Assembly: GCF_001651875.1 (NCBI RefSeq)
Contig: NZ_LNQB01000055.1
Span: 1 to 55,069 of the forward strand
Reading direction: 5' to 3'
From: Sinorhizobium saheli
GTDB taxonomy: Bacteria > Pseudomonadota > Alphaproteobacteria > Rhizobiales > Rhizobiaceae
Length of the DNA stretch: 55,069 nucleotides
Shown here: piece after piece, positions 9,461 through 18,308 of the stretch
Numbering within the stretch: position 1 is the first letter of the stretch
Layout: every line of letters begins with the position of its first letter
Translations under genes and position numbers: made by a program
Notes under the pieces: generated by a model
Told to the model about the DNA's origin: nothing
Databases searched by the model: none
The model's input: the letters and a program-made list of their open reading frames with translations, nothing else

Positions 9461-11359
9461 TCAAGCCTGGCGCTTCTTGGCGTTGTTGCGCTTGGCTTTC
9501 GGCTTGAAGTCGCCGGCGTTCCCGGCTTCGGGCTTGCCTTTCTTCTTGCTCCAGGGCTTCTCGTCCCGCTTCCCCGGCTGCGCATCCTGGGCGAGAGGAG
9601 GCTTCTTTTCGAAGGCGCGCTTCGGCTTGAAGTCCTTGCGCCCGCGTTCCGCCGGGGCCTCGGCCGGCCGCGGCCGCTTCTGCGCGAAATCCGATCTGTC
9701 CTCGCGCGGCTTCGAGCTGTCCGGGGCGCCCTGAAGGGGCTTGACGCGAATGCCCTTCTCCAATGTCCGGTTCGGCCCGATCGCCGAGAGGAAGCGATCG
9801 GCCCCTTCCGCCGTCAATTCGACGTAGGTTTCCTCAGGCTGCATGCGGATCGCGCCGATATCGTGCTTGGTGAGCTTGCCATGGCGGCAGAGCATCGGGA
9901 TCAGCCAGCGGGGCTCGGCGTTCTGCTTGCGTCCGACGGAGAGCGAAAACCACTGGCCATCGCTGAAATCGGCGCGCGGAGCGGCGCTTTCCCTGGGGCC
10001 GCCGGCCTGTGCGTCCCGCCGGTTCTTGCCGCGCTCGGCGGCAACCGCCACATCCGCCAGGTCTTCCGGTGCCGACCGGCCGGCGCGGAACTGCCTGACG
10101 AAGGCGGCCGCCAGTTTCTCGGCCCCATGGCGCTCGATCAGCTGCCGCACGATCGCCGCCTCGTCTTCACGCACCGCCTCGTCAAGGGTCGGATCGGCAA
10201 TGAGACGTTCCTCGTCGCGCCGCGTCACCTCGTCCGCCGACGGGGGCTTCGCCCAGCTCGCGGTGATGCGGCCCCCCTCCAGCAACCGCTCGGCCTTCCG
10301 CCGCTGATTGACGGGGACGATCAAGGCGCTGACGCCCTTCCTTCCGGCGCGTCCGGTGCGGCCGCTGCGGTGGAGCAGCGTTTCGGCATTGGTCGGCAGG
10401 TCGGCATGGATCACCAGTTCGAGGCCCGGCAGGTCGATGCCGCGCGCGGCGACGTCGGTCGCGATGCAGACGCGGGCGCGGCCGTCGCGCATCGCCTGCA
10501 GCGCATGGGTGCGTTCGTTCTGGCTGAGCTCGCCCGAGAGCGCCACGACCGAGAAGCCGCGATTGTTGAAGCGGGCGGTCAGGTGGTTGACGGCGGCGCG
10601 GGTCGAGCAGAAGACGATGGCGTTGCGTGCCTCGTAGTAGCGAAGCACGTTGATGATCGCGTTCTCGCGGTCGCTCGGGGCGACGAGGAGCGCGCGGTAT
10701 TCGATGTCGCCGTGCTGCTTGTCATCGGAGGCGATCCCGATGCGGACGGCGTCGCGCTGGTAGTTCCTGGCGAGCGTCGCGATCGAGCGCGGCACGGTTG
10801 CCGAGAACATCAGCGTCCGGCGTTCGGCCGGCGCCGCTTCCAGGATGAACTCGAGATCCTCGCGGAAGCCGAGATCGAGCATCTCGTCCGCCTCGTCGAG
10901 CACGACGGCCCGCAGCGCCGAAATATCGAGCGAACCCCGGCGGATATGATCGCAGAGCCGTCCAGGCGTGCCGACGACGATATGGGCACCGCGTTCGAGC
11001 ACCCGCCGTTCGCTGCGCATGTCCATGCCGCCGACGCAGGAGGCGATCGTCGCGTCCGCAAGTTCGTACAGCCAATCGAGCTCGCGCTTGACCTGCAGCG
11101 CCAGTTCGCGCGTCGGCGCGATCACAAGCGCCAGCGGCGCCTCGGCGGCGCCGAACTGCCTTGCCGAGCCGAGAAGGCTCGGCGCGAGTGCGAGGCCGAA
11201 GGCGACGGTCTTGCCGGAGCCGGTCTGGGCGGAAACCAGCGCGTCGGCGCCGGCGAGCGCCGGATCGAGCATGGCTTGCTGAACGGGCGTCAGCGCATCG
11301 TAACCGCGTTTTGCCAACGCCTCGGCGATCGCCGGTGCGATCCCTTCGTATTCTGTCAT
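9461..11359 (-). CDS. DEAD-box ATP-dependent RNA helicase with DbpA-type RNA-binding domain
   Basis: 632-aa RNA helicase. Visible motifs are the Q motif (LTPVQQ), Walker A AQTGSGKT, PTRELA, DEAD (VLDEADEML), SAT, and HRSGRTGRAG. These cover two RecA domains over about residues 1-370. A C-terminal DbpA-like RNA-binding domain follows (about 465-545: WFSLSVGRKQ..WLIPMLCRHG), then a basic Lys/Arg/Pro-rich tail. This is the layout of CsdA/DbpA-type helicases involved in ribosome assembly and cold adaptation. ATG at 11359 (MTEYEGIAP) is preferred to a GTG at 11380, with GAAAGACGAGAG just upstream. It appears monocistronic. Confidence 0.93.
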   Translation of the reverse strand: MTEYEGIAPAIAEALAKRGYDALTPVQQAMLDPALAGADALVSAQTGSGKTVAFGLALAPSLLGSARQFGAAEAPLALVIAPTRELALQVKRELDWLYELADATIASCVGGMDMRSERRVLERGAHIVVGTPGRLCDHIRRGSLDISALRAVVLDEADEMLDLGFREDLEFILEAAPAERRTLMFSATVPRSIATLARNYQRDAVRIGIASDDKQHGDIEYRALLVAPSDRENAIINVLRYYEARNAIVFCSTRAAVNHLTARFNNRGFSVVALSGELSQNERTHALQAMRDGRARVCIATDVAARGIDLPGLELVIHADLPTNAETLLHRSGRTGRAGRKGVSALIVPVNQRRKAERLLEGGRITASWAKPPSADEVTRRDEERLIADPTLDEAVREDEAAIVRQLIERHGAEKLAAAFVRQFRAGRSAPEDLADVAVAAERGKNRRDAQAGGPRESAAPRADFSDGQWFSLSVGRKQNAEPRWLIPMLCRHGKLTKHDIGAIRMQPEETYVELTAEGADRFLSAIGPNRTLEKGIRVKPLQGAPDSSKPREDRSDFAQKRPRPAEAPAERGRKDFKPKRAFEKKPPLAQDAQPGKRDEKPWSKKKGKPEAGNAGDFKPKAKRNNAKKRQA

Positions 11360-11505
11360 CTCTCGTCTTTCGGATTTCACGCCGGCAGACGAGCGGACCT
11401 CGGATCAGGTCGTCATCGGGCGACGATTGCCGCGGCCAGCAACTGCGCGGCCTGTTCATTAGTCGCGCTACATACTTGGCGGCGACGCGAATGTACAGGA
11501 GGGAA

Positions 11506-11892
11506 TTAAGGCCGGCTCGGCGCGTTGCGGCGATTGCCGTATTCGTTCGCCCCGGCTGCGCCCGGCCAGAGGCAGAGCGCGATGAAGACGATCGGGCTCA
11601 GCACGGGAATGAAGAGACAGAGCGCCAGCGGCCCGGGATAGCCGATATCGTGCAGCCGCTTGATCGCGAGCATTGCGATCGACACGGTGGAGAGCACGCC
11701 GGAACCGATCAGCGCCAGCGTCCAGAGCGCCAGCGCCGCGTCCTCCCCCTCGTTCTTGATGACCTGCATGAGGAAAATGGAGCCGACGGCGAACCAGAAC
11801 AGCCAGGACAGCAGGAAGGGCAGGCGGCCGATGCGGCCGGAGGGGCTGAAGAACAGCCAGGTCATGCTCGGCTGCCGCCCCTCCTCGGCCAT
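11506..11892 (-). CDS. DUF805 family membrane protein
   Basis: 128-aa inner-membrane protein. It has the DUF805 opening (WLFFSPSGRIGRLPFLLSWL), then three to four hydrophobic helices and the IKRLHDIGYPG loop typical of the family, ending in a short polar tail. ATG at 11892 lies 2 bp past the dapD stop codon, so translation is probably coupled to dapD. The biochemical role of DUF805 proteins is not established, and nothing in the sequence ties it to lysine synthesis beyond the arrangement. Confidence 0.88.
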   Translation of the reverse strand: MAEEGRQPSMTWLFFSPSGRIGRLPFLLSWLFWFAVGSIFLMQVIKNEGEDAALALWTLALIGSGVLSTVSIAMLAIKRLHDIGYPGPLALCLFIPVLSPIVFIALCLWPGAAGANEYGNRRNAPSRP

Positions 11893-11894
11893 GG

Positions 11895-12752
11895 TCAATC
11901 CCGGAGCAGTTCGTTGATGCCGGTCTTGGAGCGGGTCTTCTCGTCGACCCGCTTGACGATGACGGCGCAATAGAGGTTCGGCGCCGGCTGGCCGTTGGCC
12001 ATGGTCGAGCCGGACGGCATCGAGCCGGCGACGACGACGGAGTAGGGCGGCACTTCGCCATACATCACCTCGCCGGTGGCGCGGTCGACGATCTTCGTCG
12101 ACTTGCCGATGAAGACGCCCATGCCGAGGACCGAGCCCTCGCGGACGATGCAGCCCTCGACGACCTCGGAGCGGGCGCCGATGAAGCAATTGTCCTCGAT
12201 GATCGTCGGCCCCGCCTGCATCGGCTCCAGCACGCCGCCGATGCCGACGCCGCCGGAGAGATGCACGTTCTTGCCGATCTGGGCGCAGGAGCCGACGGTC
12301 GCCCAGGTATCGACCATGGTGCCCTCGCCGACATAGGCGCCGAGATTGACGAAGGAGGGCATCAGCACCGCATTCGGGGCGATATAGGCCGAGCGGCGGA
12401 CGACGCAGTTCGGCACCGCGCGGAAGCCGGCCTTCTCGAATTCGTTGACGCTCCAGCCGTCGAACTTCGAGGGCACCTTGTCCCACCAGACCGATTCGCC
12501 CGGGCCGCCCTTGACGAGTTCCATCGGGTTCAGCCGAAACGAGAGCAGGACCGCCTTCTTGAGCCACTGGTTGACGGTCCAGGTGCCGTCGGCGCCACGT
12601 TCTGCCACGCGCACCTTGCCGCTGTCGAGCAGGTTGAGCGCCGCCTCGACGGCATCGCGCACCGCGCCGCGGGTGCCGGTATTGACGGCTTCGCGATTCT
12701 CAAACGCGGTCTCGATCGTCTGCGACAGGGAGGCGAGGTCTTGGTTCGTCAT
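11895..12752 (-). CDS. dapD: Tetrahydrodipicolinate N-succinyltransferase DapD
   Basis: 285 aa, the same length as known rhizobial DapD. It transfers succinyl from succinyl-CoA to tetrahydrodipicolinate, the first committed step of the succinylase branch of lysine/meso-DAP synthesis. The N-terminal helical part contains [13 protein letters not shown]. From about residue 105 hexapeptide repeats form a left-handed beta helix ([43 protein letters not shown]). ATG at 12752 follows AAGGAATTCCG. It forms an operon with the DUF805 gene. Confidence 0.96.
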   Translation of the reverse strand: MTNQDLASLSQTIETAFENREAVNTGTRGAVRDAVEAALNLLDSGKVRVAERGADGTWTVNQWLKKAVLLSFRLNPMELVKGGPGESVWWDKVPSKFDGWSVNEFEKAGFRAVPNCVVRRSAYIAPNAVLMPSFVNLGAYVGEGTMVDTWATVGSCAQIGKNVHLSGGVGIGGVLEPMQAGPTIIEDNCFIGARSEVVEGCIVREGSVLGMGVFIGKSTKIVDRATGEVMYGEVPPYSVVVAGSMPSGSTMANGQPAPNLYCAVIVKRVDEKTRSKTGINELLRD

Positions 12753-13045
12753 CGGAATTCCTTAAGGTTCGGCGTTGTGCTGCAAGCTCTACTGCATAAT
12801 TCCCGAATTCGGAACCGGCTTCATTGTTCATGCGGCAATTCGGCAGCCGACTCGTGCGTCATGGGAACTGGCGGTCCAACGAGGGAATCCTGAAAAGTTG
12901 AAGGGCTTTTCCTCTCGGGCTCCTCGACGGGGACTTGGCAAGCCTCGTCGTTTCCGGCAGTAGGACGCCTTCATGGCCGAGCAACAGGAACGGGACGCGC
13001 CCGGACGAGGTCTCTGCTGGTCGAAACGCGACGGGAAGACGAAAC

Positions 13046-13945
13046 ATGGCACGTATGAAGAAGCGCGCTCTGCGCCGCAAGGGTGGGGTCTGGGATCCGC
13101 TGGCAGACAGCGCACAGAGCAGGCAGCGCGCATCGACCGTGCCGTTGACGCCGCAATCGGCCTCGCCGACCTACCGGCTCGCCTATATTGATGACGACTT
13201 CCTCTGCCGCGAGGAGCTGAGGCCCGTCCGCCTGCAGCTCGAGCTCCTGAAGACGGAGATGATGCTCGAGGAGCGCGGCATCAACTCCACCGTCGTCATG
13301 TTCGGCGGCGCGCGCATTCCGGAGCCGGGCGGCGAGGCCTGGGCGGCCAAGAACGACATCCAGCGCAAGAATCTCGAGGCAGCCTCGGTCTACTATGCCG
13401 AGGCGCGCAAGTTCGCGCGCCTGTGCTCGGAGCAGTCGGCAAAGCTCGGCTACAAGGAATATGTCATCGTCACCGGCGGCGGCCCGGGCGTCATGGAGGC
13501 GGGAAACCGCGGCGCTGCCGATGCCGGAGCGCCGTCGATCGGCCTCAACATCGTGCTGCCGCACGAACAGGCGCCGAACGGCTACGTGACGCCGGAACTG
13601 TCGTTCAATTTCCACTACTTCGCCATCCGCAAGATGCATTTCCTGCTGCGCGCCAAGGCGGTAACGGTCTTCCCGGGCGGTTTCGGAACGCTCGACGAAC
13701 TGTTCGAGACGGTGACGCTGATGCAGACCGGCCGGCTGGCGCTGGTGCCGCTCATCCTGTTCGGCGAGAAATTCTGGCGCACGATCATCAATTTCGAGGC
13801 CCTCGCCGAGTTCGGCACCATCGCGCCGAACGACATAAACCTCGTGCACTTCGTCGAGACCGCCGAAGAGGCATGGGACATCATCGCCCGCTTCTACGAG
13901 ACGGTCGATCCACGCGAGATGCCGATGGCATCCGGGCGGCGGTAG
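13046..13945 (+). CDS. LOG-family (TIGR00730-type) Rossmann-fold protein
   Basis: 299-aa protein with the LOG signatures: TGGGPGVMEAGNRGA (nucleotide binding) and the active-site motif PGGFGTLDELFE. LOG proteins are phosphoribohydrolases that act on nucleotide substrates, including cytokinin ribotides in some members; the substrate here cannot be read from the sequence. The first 50 or so residues are basic and low in motifs (ARMKKRALRRKGG). ATG at 13046 is chosen for the GGGAAG site upstream and because earlier in-frame residues look unstructured. It is divergent from dapD with about 290 bp between them; that gap shows no other convincing gene. Confidence 0.85.
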   Translation: MARMKKRALRRKGGVWDPLADSAQSRQRASTVPLTPQSASPTYRLAYIDDDFLCREELRPVRLQLELLKTEMMLEERGINSTVVMFGGARIPEPGGEAWAAKNDIQRKNLEAASVYYAEARKFARLCSEQSAKLGYKEYVIVTGGGPGVMEAGNRGAADAGAPSIGLNIVLPHEQAPNGYVTPELSFNFHYFAIRKMHFLLRAKAVTVFPGGFGTLDELFETVTLMQTGRLALVPLILFGEKFWRTIINFEALAEFGTIAPNDINLVHFVETAEEAWDIIARFYETVDPREMPMASGRR

Positions 13946-13979
13946 GGCCCGAAGACCCCTCACAAAGACCCCACATAAG

Positions 13980-14138
13980 ACCCCTCCCCAACCCCTCCCC
14001 ACAAGGGGGAGGGGCTAGGCGGCCGCGGCTGCCGTCTGCCCCGTCGCGACCTCGCGTCTACCGCAAGGTAGAGATCGAAGGGTATGGGGCGCGGCATCGT
14101 AAGCCCCTCCCCCTTGTGGGGAGGGGTTGGGGAGGGGT
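13980..14138. repeat. 37 bp perfect inverted repeat flanking an 85 bp spacer
   Basis: The left arm 13980-14016 (begins ACCCCTCCCCAACCCC) and the right arm 14102-14138 are exact reverse complements. A related pair with nearly the same arms is at 44132-44286. The element sits between the convergent LOG and HAD genes. It could form a large hairpin and act as a bidirectional terminator, or be a mobile intergenic palindrome. The sequence just past it (14139-14190) repeats parts of the same G-rich motif. No gene is seen in the gap 13946-14215. Confidence 0.75.
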
Positions 14139-14215
14139 CTACGGCAAAGGGTTGGGAGGGGGGGTCTGCGGCAAGGGGTTGGGACGGTTCTTTTCGCCCC
14201 CTCTTCAGTCGCCAA

Positions 14216-14929
14216 TCACACCTTCGCCATCACGCGCCGCAGGAAGCCGGCGAGATCCTCGGTGACGTAGTCGATCTGCTCGTCGGCGTCGCTCGACGTC
14301 TCCCAGGCCTCGGCGAATTCGTATTCGAGGTTGCGCGGCACCAGGAGGACCGTTTTCATGCCGAGCGCCTTCGGCACCAGGAGGTTTCGCGGCAGGTCCT
14401 CGAACATCACGGCGTTGCCCGTGTCGATGCGGTGGAGGCTCATGAACTTGTCGTAGGTGCCGCCGGCGGGCTTCGGCACGAAGTCGGCTGCGACGATGTC
14501 GAAGATGTCGTCGAAATGGTCGAGGATGCCGAGCGCGCGCGCCGTCATCTGCGCATGGGAGACGCTGCCGTTGGTGAAGATGAACTTGCGTCCGGGCAGT
14601 GCCTTGATCGCCTCGCCGAGTGCCGGATCCGCCGGCACCACGCTGTAGTCGATCGCGTGCGCCCGCTCCAGAAAGTCGTTCGGGTCGACGCCGTGATGGA
14701 TCATCAGGCCCTGCAGCGTGGTGCCGTGATCGCGGTAGTATTCCTTCTGCAGCTTCTTCGCCTCCGCCGGCTCCAGCGACAGGAGCTCGGCCACATAGGC
14801 CGTCATGTTGCGGTCGATCTGCGCGAACAGGTTGACGTGATGCGGGTAGAGCGTGTTGTCGAGATCGAAGACCCAGTCGGTGACATGGGCGAATTCGGCA
14901 TGGGTCGGGAGGCGATTGAGCTTCTTCAT
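14216..14929 (-). CDS. HAD-superfamily pyrimidine 5'-nucleotidase-like phosphatase
   Basis: 237-aa cytoplasmic HAD hydrolase. Motif I is FDLDNTLYPH (Asp22 nucleophile, Asp24), motif II is FTNGS, motif III Lys lies in VPKPAGGTYDKF, and motif IV is FEDLPRNL. The DLDNTLY..H pattern with a helical cap marks the pyrimidine 5'-nucleotidase (SDT1/PHM8-like) branch, which dephosphorylates nucleoside monophosphates. ATG at 14929 follows AAGGCGGGCC. Earlier in-frame residues to 15022 overlap a dispersed repeat and look non-coding. Confidence 0.87.
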   Translation of the reverse strand: MKKLNRLPTHAEFAHVTDWVFDLDNTLYPHHVNLFAQIDRNMTAYVAELLSLEPAEAKKLQKEYYRDHGTTLQGLMIHHGVDPNDFLERAHAIDYSVVPADPALGEAIKALPGRKFIFTNGSVSHAQMTARALGILDHFDDIFDIVAADFVPKPAGGTYDKFMSLHRIDTGNAVMFEDLPRNLLVPKALGMKTVLLVPRNLEYEFAEAWETSSDADEQIDYVTEDLAGFLRRVMAKV

Positions 14930-14989
14930 GGCCCGCCTTATGACATGGCCCGCCCTCGAAGCAAAACGGATTCCCAAAACCGCTGCACA

Positions 14990-15045
14990 CTTTCGGGCGA
15001 CATGCATGATTGCGCAATGCACTCACATGCGTCCGCGCCACCGCT
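14990..15045. repeat. Dispersed intergenic repeat, composite copy
   Basis: Two pieces adjoin here. CTTTCGGGCGACATGCAT (14990-15007) recurs with one change at 39205-39222. The next 34 bp (15012-15045, containing ATGCACTCACAT) recur with four changes at 19024-19057. Both lie between genes, so this looks like a short rhizobial interspersed repeat. Confidence 0.6.
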
Positions 15046-15140
15046 TTCCTTCTCTTGCCGCAAAATGTGCGACGTCAGGCGGTTCCGCTCGACTGCTATT
15101 GGCGATGGATTGTCGGCCATCCGTGTGCTAGCCGGCGGAT

Positions 15141-16055
15141 ATGCAAACCTGGGTTTTGATCACCATTGCCGCGGCCTTCCTCCAGAATGTCCGCTCCGCC
15201 ATGCAGAAGCACCTGAAGGGCGTCATGGGCACGACCGGCGCGACCTTCGTGCGCTTCGGCTTCGGCCTGCCCTTCGCGCTGCTCTACCTCGTGATCCTGT
15301 GGCGTGTCGCCGGCCATCCGCTGCCGGTGCCGGACGCGGCGTTCTTCCGCTGGGCGATCGTCGGCGGCATCGCGCAGATCGCCGCGACCTTCCTGCTCGT
15401 GCATCTCTTCTCCTTTCGCAATTTCGCGGTCGGCACCGCCTATTCGCGCACCGAGCCCGCCCAGGCGGCACTTTTCGGCCTGATCTTCCTCGGCGAAAAG
15501 GCGAGCGAGGGCGCGCTGGTGGCAATCGCCATATCGGTGGTCGGCGTCATGCTCATCTCGGTCGCGCGCACGACGCTGACGGCAAGGTCGCTGCTGATGT
15601 CGGTCTTCAGCCGCACGGCCGGGATCGGCCTGCTCTCCGGCACCTTCTTCGGGCTCTCCGCGGTCGCCTACCGTTCCGCCTCGCTGGCGCTCACGGCGAG
15701 CCTGCCGGCGCCGGACTACCTGATGCAGGCGGGCTTCACCCTCGGCTTCGTCATCCTGCTCCAGACCCTCGTGATGCTCGCCTGGATCGTCGCGCGGGAA
15801 CCGGAGGAACTGAAACGCATCGGCGTCGCATGGAAACCGGCCTTGCTCGTGGGCTTCGTCGGCGCCTCGGCCTCCTTCGGCTGGTTCTCGGCGATGACGC
15901 TGCAGCAGGCGGCGATCGTCAAGGTGGTCGCCCAGGTCGAGATGCTCTTCACCTTCGCCTCGTCCTTCTTCATCTTCCGCGAATGGATCAACCGGCTCGA
16001 GCTCGTCGGCTGCCTGCTGATCGTGCTCGGCGTCGTCATGCTGCTCGTCATCTGA
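15141..16055 (+). CDS. EamA/DMT-superfamily transporter
   Basis: 304-aa integral membrane protein with about ten hydrophobic helices in two EamA halves. Examples are AAAFLQNVRSAMQKHL at the start, TAYSRTEPAQAALFGLIFLGE at the end of the first half, and FFIFREWINRLELVGCLLIVLG at the end of the second. DMT proteins export metabolites or amino acids; the substrate is not evident. ATG at 15141 has only a weak GGCGG-like ribosome site. It is divergent from the HAD gene and ends about 130 bp before the isocitrate lyase-like gene. Confidence 0.88.
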   Translation: MQTWVLITIAAAFLQNVRSAMQKHLKGVMGTTGATFVRFGFGLPFALLYLVILWRVAGHPLPVPDAAFFRWAIVGGIAQIAATFLLVHLFSFRNFAVGTAYSRTEPAQAALFGLIFLGEKASEGALVAIAISVVGVMLISVARTTLTARSLLMSVFSRTAGIGLLSGTFFGLSAVAYRSASLALTASLPAPDYLMQAGFTLGFVILLQTLVMLAWIVAREPEELKRIGVAWKPALLVGFVGASASFGWFSAMTLQQAAIVKVVAQVEMLFTFASSFFIFREWINRLELVGCLLIVLGVVMLLVI

Positions 16056-16185
16056 AGAGCCATGAGGCGGCTTCCAAAAACGGGCGCTTGGATTTCGGCG
16101 GATGCGCGCCGATTCCGCGCGCGCTTCCTGGCCCAGCCGATTACAATTCCGAATCGATCACGCTTCGTTTTTGGGAGGAGATGCG

Positions 16186-16962
16186 ATGAACCAGGAGGAG
16201 AGGGCGCTCGCCTTTACGGCGCTGCACCGCAAGGGCGATCCGATCGTTCTTTACAACATATGGGATGCGGGCAGCGCCCGCTCAGTCGCCGAGGCAGGTG
16301 CCAGGGCGCTTGCGACCGGCAGCTGGTCGGTGGCGGCCGCGCATGGTTTCGCCGACGGGCAGAAGCTGCCGCTGGCGGTGCTGATCGAAGTCGTCCGCGA
16401 GATCGTCGCCGCGACAGACCTCCCGCTCTCGGTGGATTTCGAGGGCGCCTATTCGGAGGATCCGGCAAAGGGTGCCGCCAACGTGGCCGAGATCATCGAT
16501 GCGGGCGCGATCGGCATCAATTTCGAGGACCAGGTCGTCGGCAAGGGCGGCGTCCATGCGATCGACAAGCAATCGGCGCGCATCCGGGCGATCCGCGAGA
16601 TGGCGGAGCGCCAGGGCATTCCCCTGTTCATCAACGCCCGTACCGACCTGTTCCTGCAGGAAGGCGATGCGGCGAAGCATGCCGGCCTCGTGGACGAGGC
16701 GATCGCCCGCGCCGCCGCCTATGCCGAGGCGGGTGGCAGCGGCTTCTTCGCGCCGGGGCTCGCCGACGTCGGCCTGATCGCCAGGCTCTGCGCGGCATCG
16801 CCCCTGCCGGTGAACGTGATGATGAAGCCGGGAGCGCCCGATCTCGCCGCACTTGCCGCCGTCGGCGTCGGCCGCGTCAGCTACGGACCGTTCCCCTACC
16901 GGGCGATGATCGCCTGGCTGCGCGGCGAAGCGGAGAAGGTGTATGGAGGTGCAGGAAAGTAG
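16186..16962 (+). CDS. Isocitrate lyase/PEP mutase-superfamily enzyme
   Basis: 258-aa TIM-barrel enzyme. Superfamily motifs are VLYNIWDAGSARS, metal-binding DFEGAYSED, GINFEDQV and INARTDLFL. The catalytic KKCGH loop of true isocitrate lyase is absent and the length is short, so it belongs to the broader PEP mutase / oxaloacetate decarboxylase / carboxyvinyl lyase group. The exact reaction is unknown. ATG at 16186 follows GGGAGGAGATGCG; the longer in-frame start at 16102 lacks such a site. It may be co-transcribed with the EamA gene before it, but the 130 bp gap makes that uncertain. Confidence 0.87.
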   Translation: MNQEERALAFTALHRKGDPIVLYNIWDAGSARSVAEAGARALATGSWSVAAAHGFADGQKLPLAVLIEVVREIVAATDLPLSVDFEGAYSEDPAKGAANVAEIIDAGAIGINFEDQVVGKGGVHAIDKQSARIRAIREMAERQGIPLFINARTDLFLQEGDAAKHAGLVDEAIARAAAYAEAGGSGFFAPGLADVGLIARLCAASPLPVNVMMKPGAPDLAALAAVGVGRVSYGPFPYRAMIAWLRGEAEKVYGGAGK

Positions 16963-16980
16963 GCGGTTTTCGGCGGCCTC

Positions 16981-17101
16981 TTCATCCGCCTGCCGGCACC
17001 TTCTTCCCGTTCTGACGTCGGTCTACCGGGGAGAAGGTGCTCGCGGCATGCTCCCCAGTCCCCTCTCCCCGCATGCGGGGAGAGGGTTAGGGTGAGGGGC
17101 A
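16981..17101. repeat. RIME-like intergenic element
   Basis: It begins TTCATCCGCCTGCCGGCACC and ends GGTGAGGGGC, with the internal palindrome CTCTCCCCGCATGCGGGGAGAG near 17071-17093 shared with the copy near 33.9 kb. It fills most of the gap between the convergent isocitrate lyase-like gene and argB, so it may double as a bidirectional terminator. Confidence 0.65.
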
Positions 17102-17153
17102 ATAATTTACTTGGGTAGGGGCAATTTGAGGGGGTAAATCCCGCCGCAGCGCC

Positions 17154-18041
17154 TTACGGCACGATCAGCGTGCCGGCGCCGTGCTCGGTGAAGATTTCGA
17201 GCAGCACGGAGTGGGCGGTCTTGCCGTTGAGGATGACGACGCCCTGGACGCCGGCCTTGATCGCGTCGATGCAGGTCTCGACCTTCGGGATCATCCCGCC
17301 GGAGATCGTGCCGTCGGCAATCAGGTTGCGGGCCTCGGCAACCGACAATTCCTTGATCAGCTCGCCCTTCTTGTTGAGGACGCCGGCAACGTCGGTCAGG
17401 AACAGAAGCCGCGTCGCGTTGAGCGCGCCGGCGATCGCGCCGGCGAAGGTGTCGGCGTTGATGTTGTAGGTGTGGCCGTCGCGTCCGGGCGCCACCGGCG
17501 CGATCACCGGGATCATCTCGGAGCGGGCGAGCAGGTCGATGAGCGTGCGGTCCACCTCGACGACTTCACCGACGAACCCGAGGTCGAGCACGCGCTCAAT
17601 ATTGGAATCCGGGTCGCGAACGGTCTTCTTCGCCTTTTCCGCGAAGACCATGTTGCCGTCCTTGCCGCAAAGGCCGATCGCCCATTCGCCGGTCTGGTTG
17701 ATGAGGGCGACGATCTCCTTGTTGATCGAGCCGGCGAGCACCATCTCGACGATCTCGACGGTCTTCTCGTCGGTGACGCGAAGGCCGCCTTCGAATTTCG
17801 ATTCGATGCCCATCTTGTTGAGCATGGCGCCGATCTGCGGGCCGCCGCCATGCACGACGATCGGATTGACGCCGGATTGCTTCAGAAGCGCGATGTCGCT
17901 CGCAAAGGCACGCCCGAGTTCCGGATTGCCCATTGCATGGCCGCCATATTTGACGACGATCGTCTTGTTCTCGTAGCGCTGCATATAGGGCAGGGCCTGG
18001 GCAAGCAAGCGTGCCTGGATTTCACTTTCAGATGCGGACAT
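17154..18041 (-). CDS. argB: N-acetylglutamate kinase ArgB
   Basis: 295-aa amino-acid kinase that phosphorylates N-acetyl-L-glutamate, the second step of arginine synthesis. Key motifs are [10 protein letters not shown] (Lys31), HGGGPQIG (64-71), GLCGKDGNM and the ATP-site [14 protein letters not shown]. The N-terminal extension before the kinase fold (about 25 residues, [18 protein letters not shown]) is typical of the arginine-inhibited hexameric form. ATG at 18041 has GAGGG upstream. In many rhizobia argB lies next to engB; here two unrelated genes sit between them. Confidence 0.97.
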   Translation of the reverse strand: MSASESEIQARLLAQALPYMQRYENKTIVVKYGGHAMGNPELGRAFASDIALLKQSGVNPIVVHGGGPQIGAMLNKMGIESKFEGGLRVTDEKTVEIVEMVLAGSINKEIVALINQTGEWAIGLCGKDGNMVFAEKAKKTVRDPDSNIERVLDLGFVGEVVEVDRTLIDLLARSEMIPVIAPVAPGRDGHTYNINADTFAGAIAGALNATRLLFLTDVAGVLNKKGELIKELSVAEARNLIADGTISGGMIPKVETCIDAIKAGVQGVVILNGKTAHSVLLEIFTEHGAGTLIVP

Positions 18042-18308
18042 GGCGGACCCTCGAAGAATATCGGCTGCTGTTTAGCGCAAGTTTCCGGCAGATGGAATGA
18101 TCGGAGCGCAACATAGGACCCGTATTGGCAGGCGCGGCAGGTCGAGCGTCCCGCGGCAGCTTTGACGATCAGCACCATCCCCGCTCGTTGCGAAAACCCA
18201 TCGCCAAGGCGATTGACGCGATTTATGATATGGCTGATCCTGCTCGCCTGACCAATGTGAATGCGGCCCGCGGCGAGGTCTCCCGAAGACGAGAGAGTGC
18301 ATGGAGCG

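Noticed and set aside
12973..13191. Small open frame overlapping the LOG gene start
   Set aside because: It overlaps the LOG gene in another frame, has no recognisable domain and ends inside the conserved part.
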